DNA from: Sedimentisphaera salicampi
Lineage (GTDB): Bacteria; Planctomycetota; Phycisphaerae; Sedimentisphaerales; Sedimentisphaeraceae
Assembly (NCBI RefSeq): GCF_002117005.1
Contig: NZ_CP021023.1
Coordinates: 1,984,001-2,048,000 of the forward strand
Length of the DNA stretch: 64,000 nt
Reading direction: 5' to 3'
The notes below the pieces were generated by a model. It was not told where the DNA came from. It saw only the letters and a list, made by a program, of their open reading frames with translations, and did not search any database. The translations under genes and the position numbers were made by a program. The first letter of the stretch is position 1; every line of letters starts with the position of its first letter. This document shows positions 1 through 8,016 of this stretch, piece by piece.

Positions 1-989
1 GCCTTACAATGCATTTTATCTACCGAAAAGAAGAGCTCGAAAAGGCTGACGGCCAGATGAATATGCCCGAGCCAGAGGTTTCCCGTCCTCTCTGGCAGAA
101 CGGACTGTTTTTCGGCGTGATGATAGGGGTTTTGGTATTCGCAAACTGGGGAGCTCCTAATGATTTCCATTTCAAAACCGAAAACGGAGAAACCTTCCGA
201 GCGGCAGTAATAGAAAGCCCTGAGCATTCAGGCAGAGAAGACGGGGCTTACGTTCTAAAAATTCTCGTCGGGGAAAATGCCGGCGAAGAGGCTGAAATCA
301 AGGCTGAGAATATTGCAAGCAAGGAAGCTGCCGCCGGCGCTTGGACAAGCATCTGGAAGCACAAATGGGTGATTACTTCCGTTTTTGCCGTCGCTCTTGC
401 GGTAATACTGATATTCTGGTTTTCAATTCCTGCTTGGAAAATTATAGTCGGTGCAGTGCCTGTTGGTATTCTTGCTTTTGCCCTCCCGATGGAAGGGATG
501 ATGGTGATGATTCCATTTTCTGCAGGGGTGATAGCCCTTTCCTGGGCAGCGAGCACTACAGAAGGCGAAGCGGAGGAGTGGTTCAGCTCTACGTGGTCTT
601 TTGCCAAACAGATTCTGCCTCTGCTGTTTTTCGGCGTAATCGTGGCAGGTCTTTTGCTTGGAAGGCCAGGGAATGAAGGCCTGATTCCCTCGGAATGGGT
701 GGCCAGCGCGGTAGGCGGAAATTCGGTCTCCGCAAATCTTTTCGCCTCAGTGGCGGGGGCATTTATGTATTTCGCCACATTGACAGAGGTTCCGATTCTC
801 CAAGGGCTCATTGGAGCGGGGATGGGCAAAGGCCCGGCGCTTGCCCTGCTTCTTGCAGGTCCGGCTTTGAGCCTCCCGAATATGCTGGTAATCCGTTCAG
901 TGATGGGAACAAAGAAGACGCTCGTTTTCATAGCGCTGGTGATCGTGATGGCCACTATTTGCGGAATAATTTTTGGAAGTTTCTTTTAA
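1..989 (+). CDS. Permease of the DUF318/ArsP_1 type, 5'-truncated by window edge
   Basis: The reading frame is open to the left edge (codons from base 3), so the first ATG at 9 is probably internal and only the C-terminal part is present. The visible 326 residues hold a hydrophilic stretch (about residues 50-115), then hydrophobic segments around 120-160, 165-180, 200-215, 235-270 and 300-325. The glycine/proline-rich end, with EVPILQGLIGAG and LAGPALSLPNM, is typical of the predicted-permease family that includes ArsP organoarsenical exporters. Such permeases are often encoded beside small disulfide proteins, as here (3494, 3784). Substrate is unknown; arsenic or another thiol-reactive compound is an inference from arsC at 4983. 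Confidence 0.72.
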   Translation, partial: LTMHFIYRKEELEKADGQMNMPEPEVSRPLWQNGLFFGVMIGVLVFANWGAPNDFHFKTENGETFRAAVIESPEHSGREDGAYVLKILVGENAGEEAEIKAENIASKEAAAGAWTSIWKHKWVITSVFAVALAVILIFWFSIPAWKIIVGAVPVGILAFALPMEGMMVMIPFSAGVIALSWAASTTEGEAEEWFSSTWSFAKQILPLLFFGVIVAGLLLGRPGNEGLIPSEWVASAVGGNSVSANLFASVAGAFMYFATLTEVPILQGLIGAGMGKGPALALLLAGPALSLPNMLVIRSVMGTKKTLVFIALVIVMATICGIIFGSFF

Positions 990-1065
990 AAACGCTCGCA
1001 TTCAATTATGATATTGCAGGCTAAGCCATTTTTGGAACTAAAAACTGTAAAGGCAGCAATACCTG

Positions 1066-1863
1066 ATGTTAAAAACTGCTGTAATAAAATTAGACCTCAA
1101 AGAACCCGCAGAAAAGCTGCTGGAGATGGCGGAGTTTATGCGACATTTCGGCACAAAAACCCTGCATATAATTTCTACAGCGGACAACCACAGAAACCGC
1201 AAGAGCATCAATGAAAAAACCGAAGAAGCGGCGGAAAAATTCCGCAGCCTTGGGTACAACGCTCAGGTTCATATCCGCAGAGGCAATTCAGCTACACAAA
1301 CGCTCAAACTCGCTGAGGAATTAAAAGCTGATTACATCGGCCTCTACTGGATTCCCGCCGGCGTGATACGAAGGGCTCTTCTGGGAAGTGTGGATGCGGA
1401 GATTCTCTGGCGGGCGAGGATACCTGTTTTTGTGTATAAACGACGGGGATATCTCGATAAGAAAAAGAAACTCGAGAGCCTTCTCTATGCCACCGACTTT
1501 CAGGAAACCGACAGCAAGGTGCTGCCGTATCTCTGCCATCAGCAGAATCCCGCTGTTAAGCTTTATCTGCTCCATGTTGGTGAGCGTGCGCCGGATCCGT
1601 ATGCAGAGCAGCAGAGGCGGGAGCTTGCGAAAAAGAATCTCGCCCGTCTTGCGGAGAAGTGCAGCAAGGCTTTCGGATCGGTTGAACAGATTGAAGTGGT
1701 GGGCTGGCCGAAAAGACGCATACTCTTTCAGGCTTGGAGCAAGGATGTAGATCTTGTGGTTCTGGGGCAGTCTGATAAATCAAGCACCTTCGAGAAAATC
1801 CTCGGCTCCACTGCTGAGGCTGTGGTTCATAAATCAAGGCGTAATGCGCTGCTTATTCCGTAG
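1066..1863 (+). CDS. Tandem universal stress protein (UspA family)
   Basis: This 265-residue protein is twice the length of a single USP domain, which fits two fused UspA domains (about 1-125 and 130-265). The second ends with the ATP-loop-like pattern VLGQSD...GSTAEAVVHKSRRNALLIP (the G-S-T-A-E and V-P terminal pieces are diagnostic). USP proteins are cytoplasmic stress-response factors of variable function. The first domain is divergent. The start ATG has only a weak purine-rich sequence before it. The gene lies between two transporters, with only 14 bases to the next ATG, so it is probably cotranscribed with the BCCT transporter; a stress role linked to solute uptake is an inference. Confidence 0.8.
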   Translation: MLKTAVIKLDLKEPAEKLLEMAEFMRHFGTKTLHIISTADNHRNRKSINEKTEEAAEKFRSLGYNAQVHIRRGNSATQTLKLAEELKADYIGLYWIPAGVIRRALLGSVDAEILWRARIPVFVYKRRGYLDKKKKLESLLYATDFQETDSKVLPYLCHQQNPAVKLYLLHVGERAPDPYAEQQRRELAKKNLARLAEKCSKAFGSVEQIEVVGWPKRRILFQAWSKDVDLVVLGQSDKSSTFEKILGSTAEAVVHKSRRNALLIP

Positions 1864-1877
1864 ATAGAGGTTTGAGG

Positions 1878-3419
1878 ATGCATTTTGCAAAAAAGAATCT
1901 GGTTTTTATTGTCTCGCTTATAAGCGCAGGTTCGCTGATTCTGATTGGCGCATTCAGCCCCAGCCTTCTTGATAAGGCATCCGGGACAGTTTATCAGTCT
2001 ATCATTGATAATTTCGGTTGGTCTTACCTGATAGCGGCATTTTTCTTTCTCGTTTTCAGTATATGTATTGCATTCAGCCGATTCGGCAGCATTAAGCTGG
2101 GCAACGACTACGAAAAGCCCCAATACTCATATTTCGGCTGGTTCAGTATGCTTTTTGCAGCAGGGATGGGGATTGGTATTATCTTCTGGGGCGTGGCCGA
2201 ACCCATGAGCCACTACCTAAACCCGCCGGACTACATCGATCAGCAGTCTGGAACTGCGGCAAATTTCGCCATGCAGTACAGCTTTTTCCACTGGGGCCTC
2301 CAGCCATGGGCGGTTTATATCACGATGAGCCTTTCCATTGCTTATTTCTCGTTCCGCAGGGGAATGCCCACGCTTATCTCGAGCTGTTTCTATCCGCTGA
2401 TAGGCGAGCGTATTTACGGCACTCTCGGATATCTGATCGACATACTTGCAGTCTTCGCCACGCTTTTCGGAATCGTTACTTCGCTCGGGCTCGGGGCGAT
2501 GCAGATTACCAGCGGGCTTGGCTCGGTGTTTGGATTTGCCGATTCCTTCGGGATTACGGTGGTGATAATCGCAGCGGCCACTGTGCTTTTTCTGATATCG
2601 AGCATGACAGGGCTTGATAAGGGCATCCAGATACTCAGCAAAATGAATATCCTGCTTGCCATACTCCTTCTGCTTTTTATGTTCATCGTTGGGCCAACGA
2701 GCTTTATAATGAACACCTTCACAAACACCCTTGCAGATTATATGTCTAACCTGCTGGATATGAGCCTTTCAACAAACCCATTCAGGAGCTATCAGTGGAC
2801 TCAGACATGGACGATTTTCTACTGGGCATGGTGGATATCATGGTCGCCGTTTGTGGGGCTGTTTGTGGCGAGTATATCAAGAGGCAGAACTATACGGGAA
2901 TTTATCATTGGAGCCCTGCTCGTTCCAACAATCCTCAGCTTCGCATGGTTCAGCGTGTTTGGAGGTTCGGCCTTCAGCCTTGAGCTGGGCGGAGCAGAGA
3001 TTGCTTCTGTTGTATCGGAAAACGTATCTGCGGGACTCTTCGAAGTGTACAACCACTTCCCGCTGAGTGCGGGGCTCTCGCTGGTTACAGTTATGCTGCT
3101 GGGTGTTTTCTTTGTAACCTCAGCAGATTCTGCTACCTACGTTTTGGCGATGATGACCTCTAACGGGAAGCGGTCTCCCTCGGCCGGCAAGAAAATTGTA
3201 TGGGGGCTCACCGTTTCGCTCACTGCCGTAATACTGCTCAGTTCAGGCGGTCTGCACGCCTTGCGGAAGATGTCTATCGCTGCTGCACTGCCGTTTACTC
3301 TGATTATGCTGTTTATGAGCTGGAGCCTGCTGAAAGGCCTCAAATACGAATACAGCCAGAGAAACCATGAGCAAATCAAAAAACAAATCGCCCGATCAAA
3401 AGGCGCACAAGAATCCTGA
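1878..3419 (+). CDS. BCCT-family betaine/choline/carnitine transporter
   Basis: This is a roughly 513-residue, 12-segment membrane protein. The family signature is intact near residue 300: WTIFYWAWWISWSPFVG followed by SRGRTIREF. The aromatic box WGVAEP near residue 110 is also family-typical. BCCT carriers import quaternary ammonium compatible solutes (glycine betaine, choline, carnitine) by Na+ or H+ symport or exchange; the exact substrate cannot be read here. I prefer ATG 1878 over the TTG at 1872 because AGAGG at 1866-1870 is spaced correctly only for the ATG. The short C-terminal basic tail (KQIARSKGAQES) resembles osmosensing tails but is much shorter. Uptake of an osmolyte would suit a halophilic host. 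Confidence 0.9.
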   Translation: MHFAKKNLVFIVSLISAGSLILIGAFSPSLLDKASGTVYQSIIDNFGWSYLIAAFFFLVFSICIAFSRFGSIKLGNDYEKPQYSYFGWFSMLFAAGMGIGIIFWGVAEPMSHYLNPPDYIDQQSGTAANFAMQYSFFHWGLQPWAVYITMSLSIAYFSFRRGMPTLISSCFYPLIGERIYGTLGYLIDILAVFATLFGIVTSLGLGAMQITSGLGSVFGFADSFGITVVIIAAATVLFLISSMTGLDKGIQILSKMNILLAILLLLFMFIVGPTSFIMNTFTNTLADYMSNLLDMSLSTNPFRSYQWTQTWTIFYWAWWISWSPFVGLFVASISRGRTIREFIIGALLVPTILSFAWFSVFGGSAFSLELGGAEIASVVSENVSAGLFEVYNHFPLSAGLSLVTVMLLGVFFVTSADSATYVLAMMTSNGKRSPSAGKKIVWGLTVSLTAVILLSSGGLHALRKMSIAAALPFTLIMLFMSWSLLKGLKYEYSQRNHEQIKKQIARSKGAQES

Positions 3420-3493
3420 AAGCGTTAATTTGGGCGCCGATTTAAGCGAATGAGCATACAAATTTATAGTCAATTTTATTAGGAAACTCAAAA

Positions 3494-3727
3494 ATGAAAA
3501 AGATTCAAGTTTTAGGTACAGGCTGCCCAAAGTGCAAAAAGCTGGCTGAAAATGCTGAGGCAGCTGCTGAAGAGCTCGGTATCGAATACGAAATCGAAAA
3601 GGTTACCCAGCTCAACGATATAATGCAGATGGGGGTTATGATGACGCCCGCCTTAGCGATTGACGGGGAAGTGAAGGTAACCGGAAAGACTGCTTCCCCT
3701 GATGATATCAAAGCGATGCTTGCCTGA
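3494..3727 (+). CDS. Small thioredoxin-like redox protein (thioredoxin_3 / redox-active disulfide protein 2)
   Basis: This 77-residue protein has a single thioredoxin/glutaredoxin-like fold with active-site motif C11-P-K-C14 close to the N-terminus and the cis-proline segment MTPALAI near residue 55. Length and layout match the archaeal/bacterial 'redox-active disulfide protein 2' family, which frequently neighbours DUF318 permeases. AGGAAA at 3481-3486 is the ribosome site. The gene opens the thioredoxin / CcdA / arsC unit. A likely role is electron transfer by dithiol exchange, perhaps to ArsC or to the permease; this is inferred from context. Confidence 0.85.
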   Translation: MKKIQVLGTGCPKCKKLAENAEAAAEELGIEYEIEKVTQLNDIMQMGVMMTPALAIDGEVKVTGKTASPDDIKAMLA

Positions 3728-3783
3728 TATCTATTCGCAGTTAGAAAAGAATTTCAACCTCAATAAGCAATTAGGGTGATTCT

Positions 3784-4257
3784 ATGAACAAAACAGGAAA
3801 GATAATTACCGTAGCTGTGCTTATCGCAGTCGTGGGTATTGTGATAGCAATGAAGCAGAAGGACAATTCTCCAGATGCCCAGAGAGCTTCTGAGAACTCG
3901 GCAGATGTTCAAGCAAACCAGACCCCAGACCAGCCTGAAAAAAGCGAATCAAAACAGGACGCAGAAAAGCTGCCTCATTTGATCGATTTAGGTGCTGGCA
4001 AGTGCGTTCCGTGCAAGATGATGAAGCCCATTCTTGACGAGCTCAAGCAAAACTACAATCAGCAGTTTAAGATAACTTTTATTGACGTATGGAAAAATGA
4101 AGATCAGGCTAAGAAATATGATGTGAAGATGATCCCCACTCAGATTTTCTATGATGCTTCCGGCGAGGAGCTTTTCAGGCACGAAGGTTTCTATTCAAAA
4201 GAAGATATCTTGAGCAAGTGGGAAGAGCTCGGCATAGAGATACAAAAAGAAAGATAG
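3784..4257 (+). CDS. Membrane-anchored thioredoxin-fold protein
   Basis: The 157-residue product has an N-terminal hydrophobic segment (about residues 6-22, signal anchor), a charged Ser/Gln/Asp-rich linker (25-60) and a thioredoxin domain with active site C74-V-P-C77 and the cis-Pro motif MIPTQIF. The usual WCGPC is replaced by KCVPC, so the redox potential may differ from classical thioredoxin. It should sit on the outer face of the cytoplasmic membrane. The CcdA-like gene follows after 4 bases, the arrangement expected when CcdA hands electrons across the membrane to a tethered thioredoxin. TlpA/ResA-like cytochrome maturation is an alternative role. Confidence 0.85.
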   Translation: MNKTGKIITVAVLIAVVGIVIAMKQKDNSPDAQRASENSADVQANQTPDQPEKSESKQDAEKLPHLIDLGAGKCVPCKMMKPILDELKQNYNQQFKITFIDVWKNEDQAKKYDVKMIPTQIFYDASGEELFRHEGFYSKEDILSKWEELGIEIQKER

Positions 4258-4261
4258 CTGT

Positions 4262-4957
4262 ATGCAGGAGCTTTTTACCCAATTAACTCAGGCCGTGGAA
4301 GGCGCGTGGTACTTTGCAGTTGCAGCCTCGTTTATCTGGGGGATATTAAGCATAATCCTCAGCCCCTGCCACTTAGCCAGCATACCTCTGATTGTGGGCT
4401 TTATCGACGAGCAGGGGAGGATGTCTGCAAAGCGGGCGTTCTGGATATCAACCTTGTTTTCCGCGGGCATCCTGATCACCATCGCAGCGATTGGAGCTGT
4501 TACCGCGTTTGCCGGAAGAATGATGGGAGATGTGGGCAGATACGGCAACTATTTTGTGGCGCTGATATTCTTTGCCGTAGGGCTGTATTTGCTTGAGGTT
4601 TTGCCGAATCCGTTTTCTGCACCCGGGCAGGTTGGTATGAAACGCAAAGGTATGCTTGCAGCATTTATCCTCGGCCTTGTTTTCGGCATCGCCCTTGGCC
4701 CGTGCACATTTGCGTATATGGCTCCTATGCTGGGAGTAACTTTCAAGCTGGCATCCACGAATCTCAGCTACGGCATACTCCTCCTGCTGGTTTACGGCAT
4801 AGGCCACTGCTCTGTTATTGTATTTGCCGGAACATTTACAGAGGTTGTTCAGCGGTATATGAACTGGAATGAAAAATCCAAAGGTGCTGTGATTTTGAAG
4901 AAAATCTGCGGAGCGCTTGTGATTTTAGGCGGGCTCTGGCTGATTTACACCGCCTGA
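4262..4957 (+). CDS. CcdA/DsbD-like transmembrane electron carrier
   Basis: This polytopic protein of 231 residues has six predicted membrane segments. The two cysteines that define the CcdA family are present: C36 in the SPCHLASIP motif of the first segment and C148 in GPCTFAYMAP of the fourth. CcdA/DsbD proteins move reducing equivalents from cytoplasmic thioredoxin to extracytoplasmic thioredoxin-like proteins. The gene begins 4 bases after the anchored thioredoxin (3784) and is followed by arsC after 25 bases, so the four genes form one unit. The partner is very probably the 3784 product. Confidence 0.88.
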   Translation: MQELFTQLTQAVEGAWYFAVAASFIWGILSIILSPCHLASIPLIVGFIDEQGRMSAKRAFWISTLFSAGILITIAAIGAVTAFAGRMMGDVGRYGNYFVALIFFAVGLYLLEVLPNPFSAPGQVGMKRKGMLAAFILGLVFGIALGPCTFAYMAPMLGVTFKLASTNLSYGILLLLVYGIGHCSVIVFAGTFTEVVQRYMNWNEKSKGAVILKKICGALVILGGLWLIYTA

Positions 4958-4982
4958 GAACTAAAAACAACAAAGGTGATCT

Positions 4983-5423
4983 ATGGAAAATACAGAAAAG
5001 CTCAAAGTTTTGTTTCTATGTACCGGCAATTCCTGCCGCAGCCAAATGGCGGAAGGCTGGGCACGGCATCTGAATAATGACTGCATTGAACCTTATTCTG
5101 CAGGCATCGAAACGCACGGCCTGAATCCAAATGCTGTGAAGGTGATGGCTGAGGCCGGCCCGGATATCTCCGGGCATCTTTCAAAACACCTTGATGAGCT
5201 GAAAAACGTTGATTTTGATTTCGTGGTAACCGTATGCGGGCATGCAAACGAAAACTGCCCTATGTTCCCGGGGAAAGCCAAAGTTGTCCATGTTGGCTTT
5301 GATGACCCGCCTAAGCTCGCTGCCGATGCCGTCTCAGAAGAAGAGGCTCTAAATTGCTATCGAAAAGTAAGAGATGAGATAAAAGAATTTGTCCTAAAAA
5401 TGCCCGAAGCGCTGAATCAGTGA
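4983..5423 (+). CDS. arsC: Arsenate reductase, thioredoxin-coupled (LMW-phosphatase type)
   Basis: This 146-residue protein starts with the low-molecular-weight tyrosine phosphatase P-loop C13-T-G-N-S-C-R19-S. It carries the two extra cysteines of thioredoxin-dependent arsenate reductases, C85 and C92 (VCGHANENC), spaced seven apart as C82/C89 are in plasmid pI258 ArsC. The general-acid segment FDDPP lies near residue 107. The reaction is arsenate to arsenite, using a C13-C85-C92 relay regenerated by thioredoxin. A ribosome site AAAGGTG precedes ATG 4983. The linked thioredoxins and CcdA supply reductant by inference; the upstream permease could export the product. Confidence 0.93.
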   Translation: MENTEKLKVLFLCTGNSCRSQMAEGWARHLNNDCIEPYSAGIETHGLNPNAVKVMAEAGPDISGHLSKHLDELKNVDFDFVVTVCGHANENCPMFPGKAKVVHVGFDDPPKLAADAVSEEEALNCYRKVRDEIKEFVLKMPEALNQ

Positions 5424-5480
5424 TAGGCTTTCAGCGGGATCTTTATTGAAACAGAATTGACAATCTTTTGTCTAATCCGC

Positions 5481-6905
5481 TTATGAGTTTGTATCTTCGC
5501 TCAGGGTGAGCAGGAATATCTGGCGGTACTGCTTGCCTGATTCAGCAGTATCCAGATTGAATGCTATCATGCTGCCATCTCTGCTCCAGCATGGGTTTAT
5601 TGGGTGGCTGGAAAATCTTTTTGTTAGCCTTGCCGGCTCGCACGGTCTGCCGTCTTTTATCTTCAAAGCAAATACGCTGTTATCGCATACGTAGCAGACG
5701 GCATGGCTGCCGGGCTTCCAGAAGAAGGTGTCCTGCACGCTGGTATCGTGTTTTGTGAGCTGGATGGGCTCGCCTCCTGCAGGCGAAACGGCGAAAAGCT
5801 GCACCACCCCCTCGTTATCTTTTGCAAGATATGCGATGTATTTTCCATCTGAGCTTGAGAGCACCCAGTGCCGCGGGCTCAAAACGATGCCCGGATATTT
5901 TCTCTCGCCGGTATAGGTGAGCCGTCTTTGCTTTACTCCTTCCGGCGGCGAAGGCATTTGCGTTTTCGTGCCTTCAATTGCCCCATTCCTGCCGGAGGTT
6001 TGGATATTCTCTGGGATATCTGAGATGAACAGCTCAACTAATTCTTCCCCTGATTCAGTTTTGAGTTTGCCTAAATATGCCTGAGCGGGCTGGTATGTCC
6101 CGTCTTTTTTACGATACCCATTTTCGCCAACCCATGCATTGCTGAAAGCCCTGCTTATCTGATTTGAACCGGGCTCTGGATCTGGCACAACACTTGAGAC
6201 AACCACAGAAAAGCACCTGCCCGAATTGTTTTCAGTTTCAGTATGCCCGGACACCTCTACCGGCGTCCCTCTTTTCATAACGCCAACCGTGCGGAGATTG
6301 AGCTTTCGGCCTGTTTTCTCCTCGAGCTCTGCCATTACCGCATCGTTGTATGTAAAGCCGATCCACTCGCCGCAGCCGCTGAACTGATGGGCGTGGGTTC
6401 CGCCCCGCAAAGCGCCGGGTGTGAATGGGGGGTAAACATCTCTTGCATCCATATAGATCCCCTTGCCGGGGGCAGCATTTTCATCCACCATAACGCAGGT
6501 TCTGCGGTGCAGGTCGTAGGGTCGGGATTTGGAGGCGTTTTTTATGCCTCTTATGAAAATGATCTGATCTTTGAACGGGTGATATGCAGGCGTTCCGCAG
6601 CCCGGGCCGTATTCATTCTGCCCGGGCACTTCATAAACCCTCTTTATCTTTCTGTTTTGCGTATTCACCTTTTCGATATACGGATTTGAGCCCATAAGCG
6701 GCCCGTCCGCCCGTGTATCGTAAACGATCCATTTCCCGTCCGGCGAGAAGCCGCCATAAGGGCTGATGTAATGGTTTTGCGTCTTAGTTGTAAGCTGTTT
6801 TAAGTTTGCAGTTTCGGGCAGATTGTTTCTACTGCCTCTATCTAACTTTCCGGCTGAGAGGGATGCTGCTGTTATAAGTAAAACTGTTAAGACAGATTTT
6901 TTCAT
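5481..6905 (-). CDS. YidR-like secreted beta-propeller protein (DUF3748)
   Basis: About 474 residues when started at ATG 6905, which gives a classical signal peptide (MKKSVLTVLLITAASLSAG) and lies 4 bases after the upstream stop. The body contains TolB-like repeats such as FSPDGKWIVYDTR, the conserved GGTHAHQFS.CGEWIGFTYND block and a late GGEPIQLT repeat. These blocks resemble E. coli YidR (DUF3748), and oligogalacturonate-lyase-like propellers more distantly. Function is unknown. It is the last gene of the LacI-controlled minus-strand operon with a URO-D-like protein, an SSS symporter and an aldolase, so a role in handling an imported carbohydrate at the cell surface is inferred. Confidence 0.75.
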   Translation of the reverse strand: MKKSVLTVLLITAASLSAGKLDRGSRNNLPETANLKQLTTKTQNHYISPYGGFSPDGKWIVYDTRADGPLMGSNPYIEKVNTQNRKIKRVYEVPGQNEYGPGCGTPAYHPFKDQIIFIRGIKNASKSRPYDLHRRTCVMVDENAAPGKGIYMDARDVYPPFTPGALRGGTHAHQFSGCGEWIGFTYNDAVMAELEEKTGRKLNLRTVGVMKRGTPVEVSGHTETENNSGRCFSVVVSSVVPDPEPGSNQISRAFSNAWVGENGYRKKDGTYQPAQAYLGKLKTESGEELVELFISDIPENIQTSGRNGAIEGTKTQMPSPPEGVKQRRLTYTGERKYPGIVLSPRHWVLSSSDGKYIAYLAKDNEGVVQLFAVSPAGGEPIQLTKHDTSVQDTFFWKPGSHAVCYVCDNSVFALKIKDGRPCEPARLTKRFSSHPINPCWSRDGSMIAFNLDTAESGKQYRQIFLLTLSEDTNS

Positions 6906-6909
6906 TCTC

Positions 6910-8013
6910 TTACCCCGCCGAAACAGACTGCTCATATTCTTTCGATATATCATCGCAGAGCCTGATAAATTCAATAACTTTCTCATCTTCGGTATCAGAT
7001 TCGATATCCGCAGCTACGATATCGCAAGGCCCGTATTCTGCGGCTATTTTCAAGAGATCTTGTTTAATTTGGTTTATATCTTTGTTTTTCACGTCCATAG
7101 GGGTGTACATAAGCGATCTTCTTGCGTTCGGGAAGAGCTGCCTTGCCCTTTCCAGATCGGAGTCAATTCCCATATCGATATATGCTACGCTGGGAATTTT
7201 GGAATATTCATTCAGGTACGGAGTTGCGTTCCAAGCGCAGTTGTGCAGGCCGAAGCAGTTGTCTCTTTCGGCAATTTTTATGTCCTGAGCGAGCAGGAAT
7301 TCCCTGTACTGCTCGGGGGCAATCATATTCACAAGGCAGTTGCTCACATTTGAGAAGCTGTTTTCGAAGCCGCTGTCGCTTTGTATTTTCTGCACGATTG
7401 TGCTAGCCTCAAGCATCGTCCTGCATATAACATCGAAAAGATGCCGGCATCTTTCGTGATTATCGAACATATCGAGGAAAAGATCCTCGCCACGAATCCT
7501 TTGGGCATTGTTCAGCACTCCCTGCCAGTTCATAAAGCCCTTGATGATTCCGTGTTTGTTTCTTATTGCTTCAAGCTGGCCGAGCAGATTCTGGAAAATT
7601 TCGCTCTTGTACAAGTCTGGGACTTCGAGATTGTCAATCTGCTCTGCTGAGAGATAGTCTTTGCTGGTGCATGGCCAGTTGTCGCTGGAGTAAACAATCG
7701 GTATGCCGAAAATTGCTGAGATAATGCAGGCGCCGAAAGTGCCGGTGAGGATATCAGGCTGCATCTCGGGCTGATCTATCGCTGCGATTGACGAGCCCGG
7801 GAAACGCACCTCCAGCTCTCTTCTCATCAGTTTTATTGTTTCCTCGCGGTAGTCTAAGTCCGTATGCCATTTTTCACCAAAATCTATCTCCAGCGTCTGA
7901 CGGTACCATTTCGGGGTGAAGCCGATTTCCGGCCTGAGCCAAGGGAGCTTGCCTTTTGCCGGACGTCTTGTGGCTGGGGCTGCGGGTGCTATATAGCTTA
8001 TTAACTGCTGCAT
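6910..8013 (-). CDS. Uroporphyrinogen-decarboxylase-like protein
   Basis: This 367-residue protein of the URO-D/methyltransferase superfamily has a TIM-barrel-type pattern with the segments IPIVYSSDNWP, FGLHNCAWNATPYL and VAYIDMGID. It lacks the N-terminal arginine-rich uroporphyrinogen site of HemE, so heme synthesis is unlikely. Relatives in Planctomycetota and Lentisphaerota are often found in sugar-utilisation loci and are annotated only by fold. The start ATG is 3 bases downstream of the symporter stop, so translation is probably coupled. The substrate is unknown; methyl transfer or a lyase reaction on a sugar acid are possibilities not decided by sequence. Confidence 0.7.
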   Translation of the reverse strand: MQQLISYIAPAAPATRRPAKGKLPWLRPEIGFTPKWYRQTLEIDFGEKWHTDLDYREETIKLMRRELEVRFPGSSIAAIDQPEMQPDILTGTFGACIISAIFGIPIVYSSDNWPCTSKDYLSAEQIDNLEVPDLYKSEIFQNLLGQLEAIRNKHGIIKGFMNWQGVLNNAQRIRGEDLFLDMFDNHERCRHLFDVICRTMLEASTIVQKIQSDSGFENSFSNVSNCLVNMIAPEQYREFLLAQDIKIAERDNCFGLHNCAWNATPYLNEYSKIPSVAYIDMGIDSDLERARQLFPNARRSLMYTPMDVKNKDINQIKQDLLKIAAEYGPCDIVAADIESDTEDEKVIEFIRLCDDISKEYEQSVSAG

Positions 8014-8016
8014 ATT

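Noticed and set aside
248-955. Long antisense frame opposite the permease gene
   Set aside because: It mirrors the codon pattern of the permease, whose membrane segments are clear.
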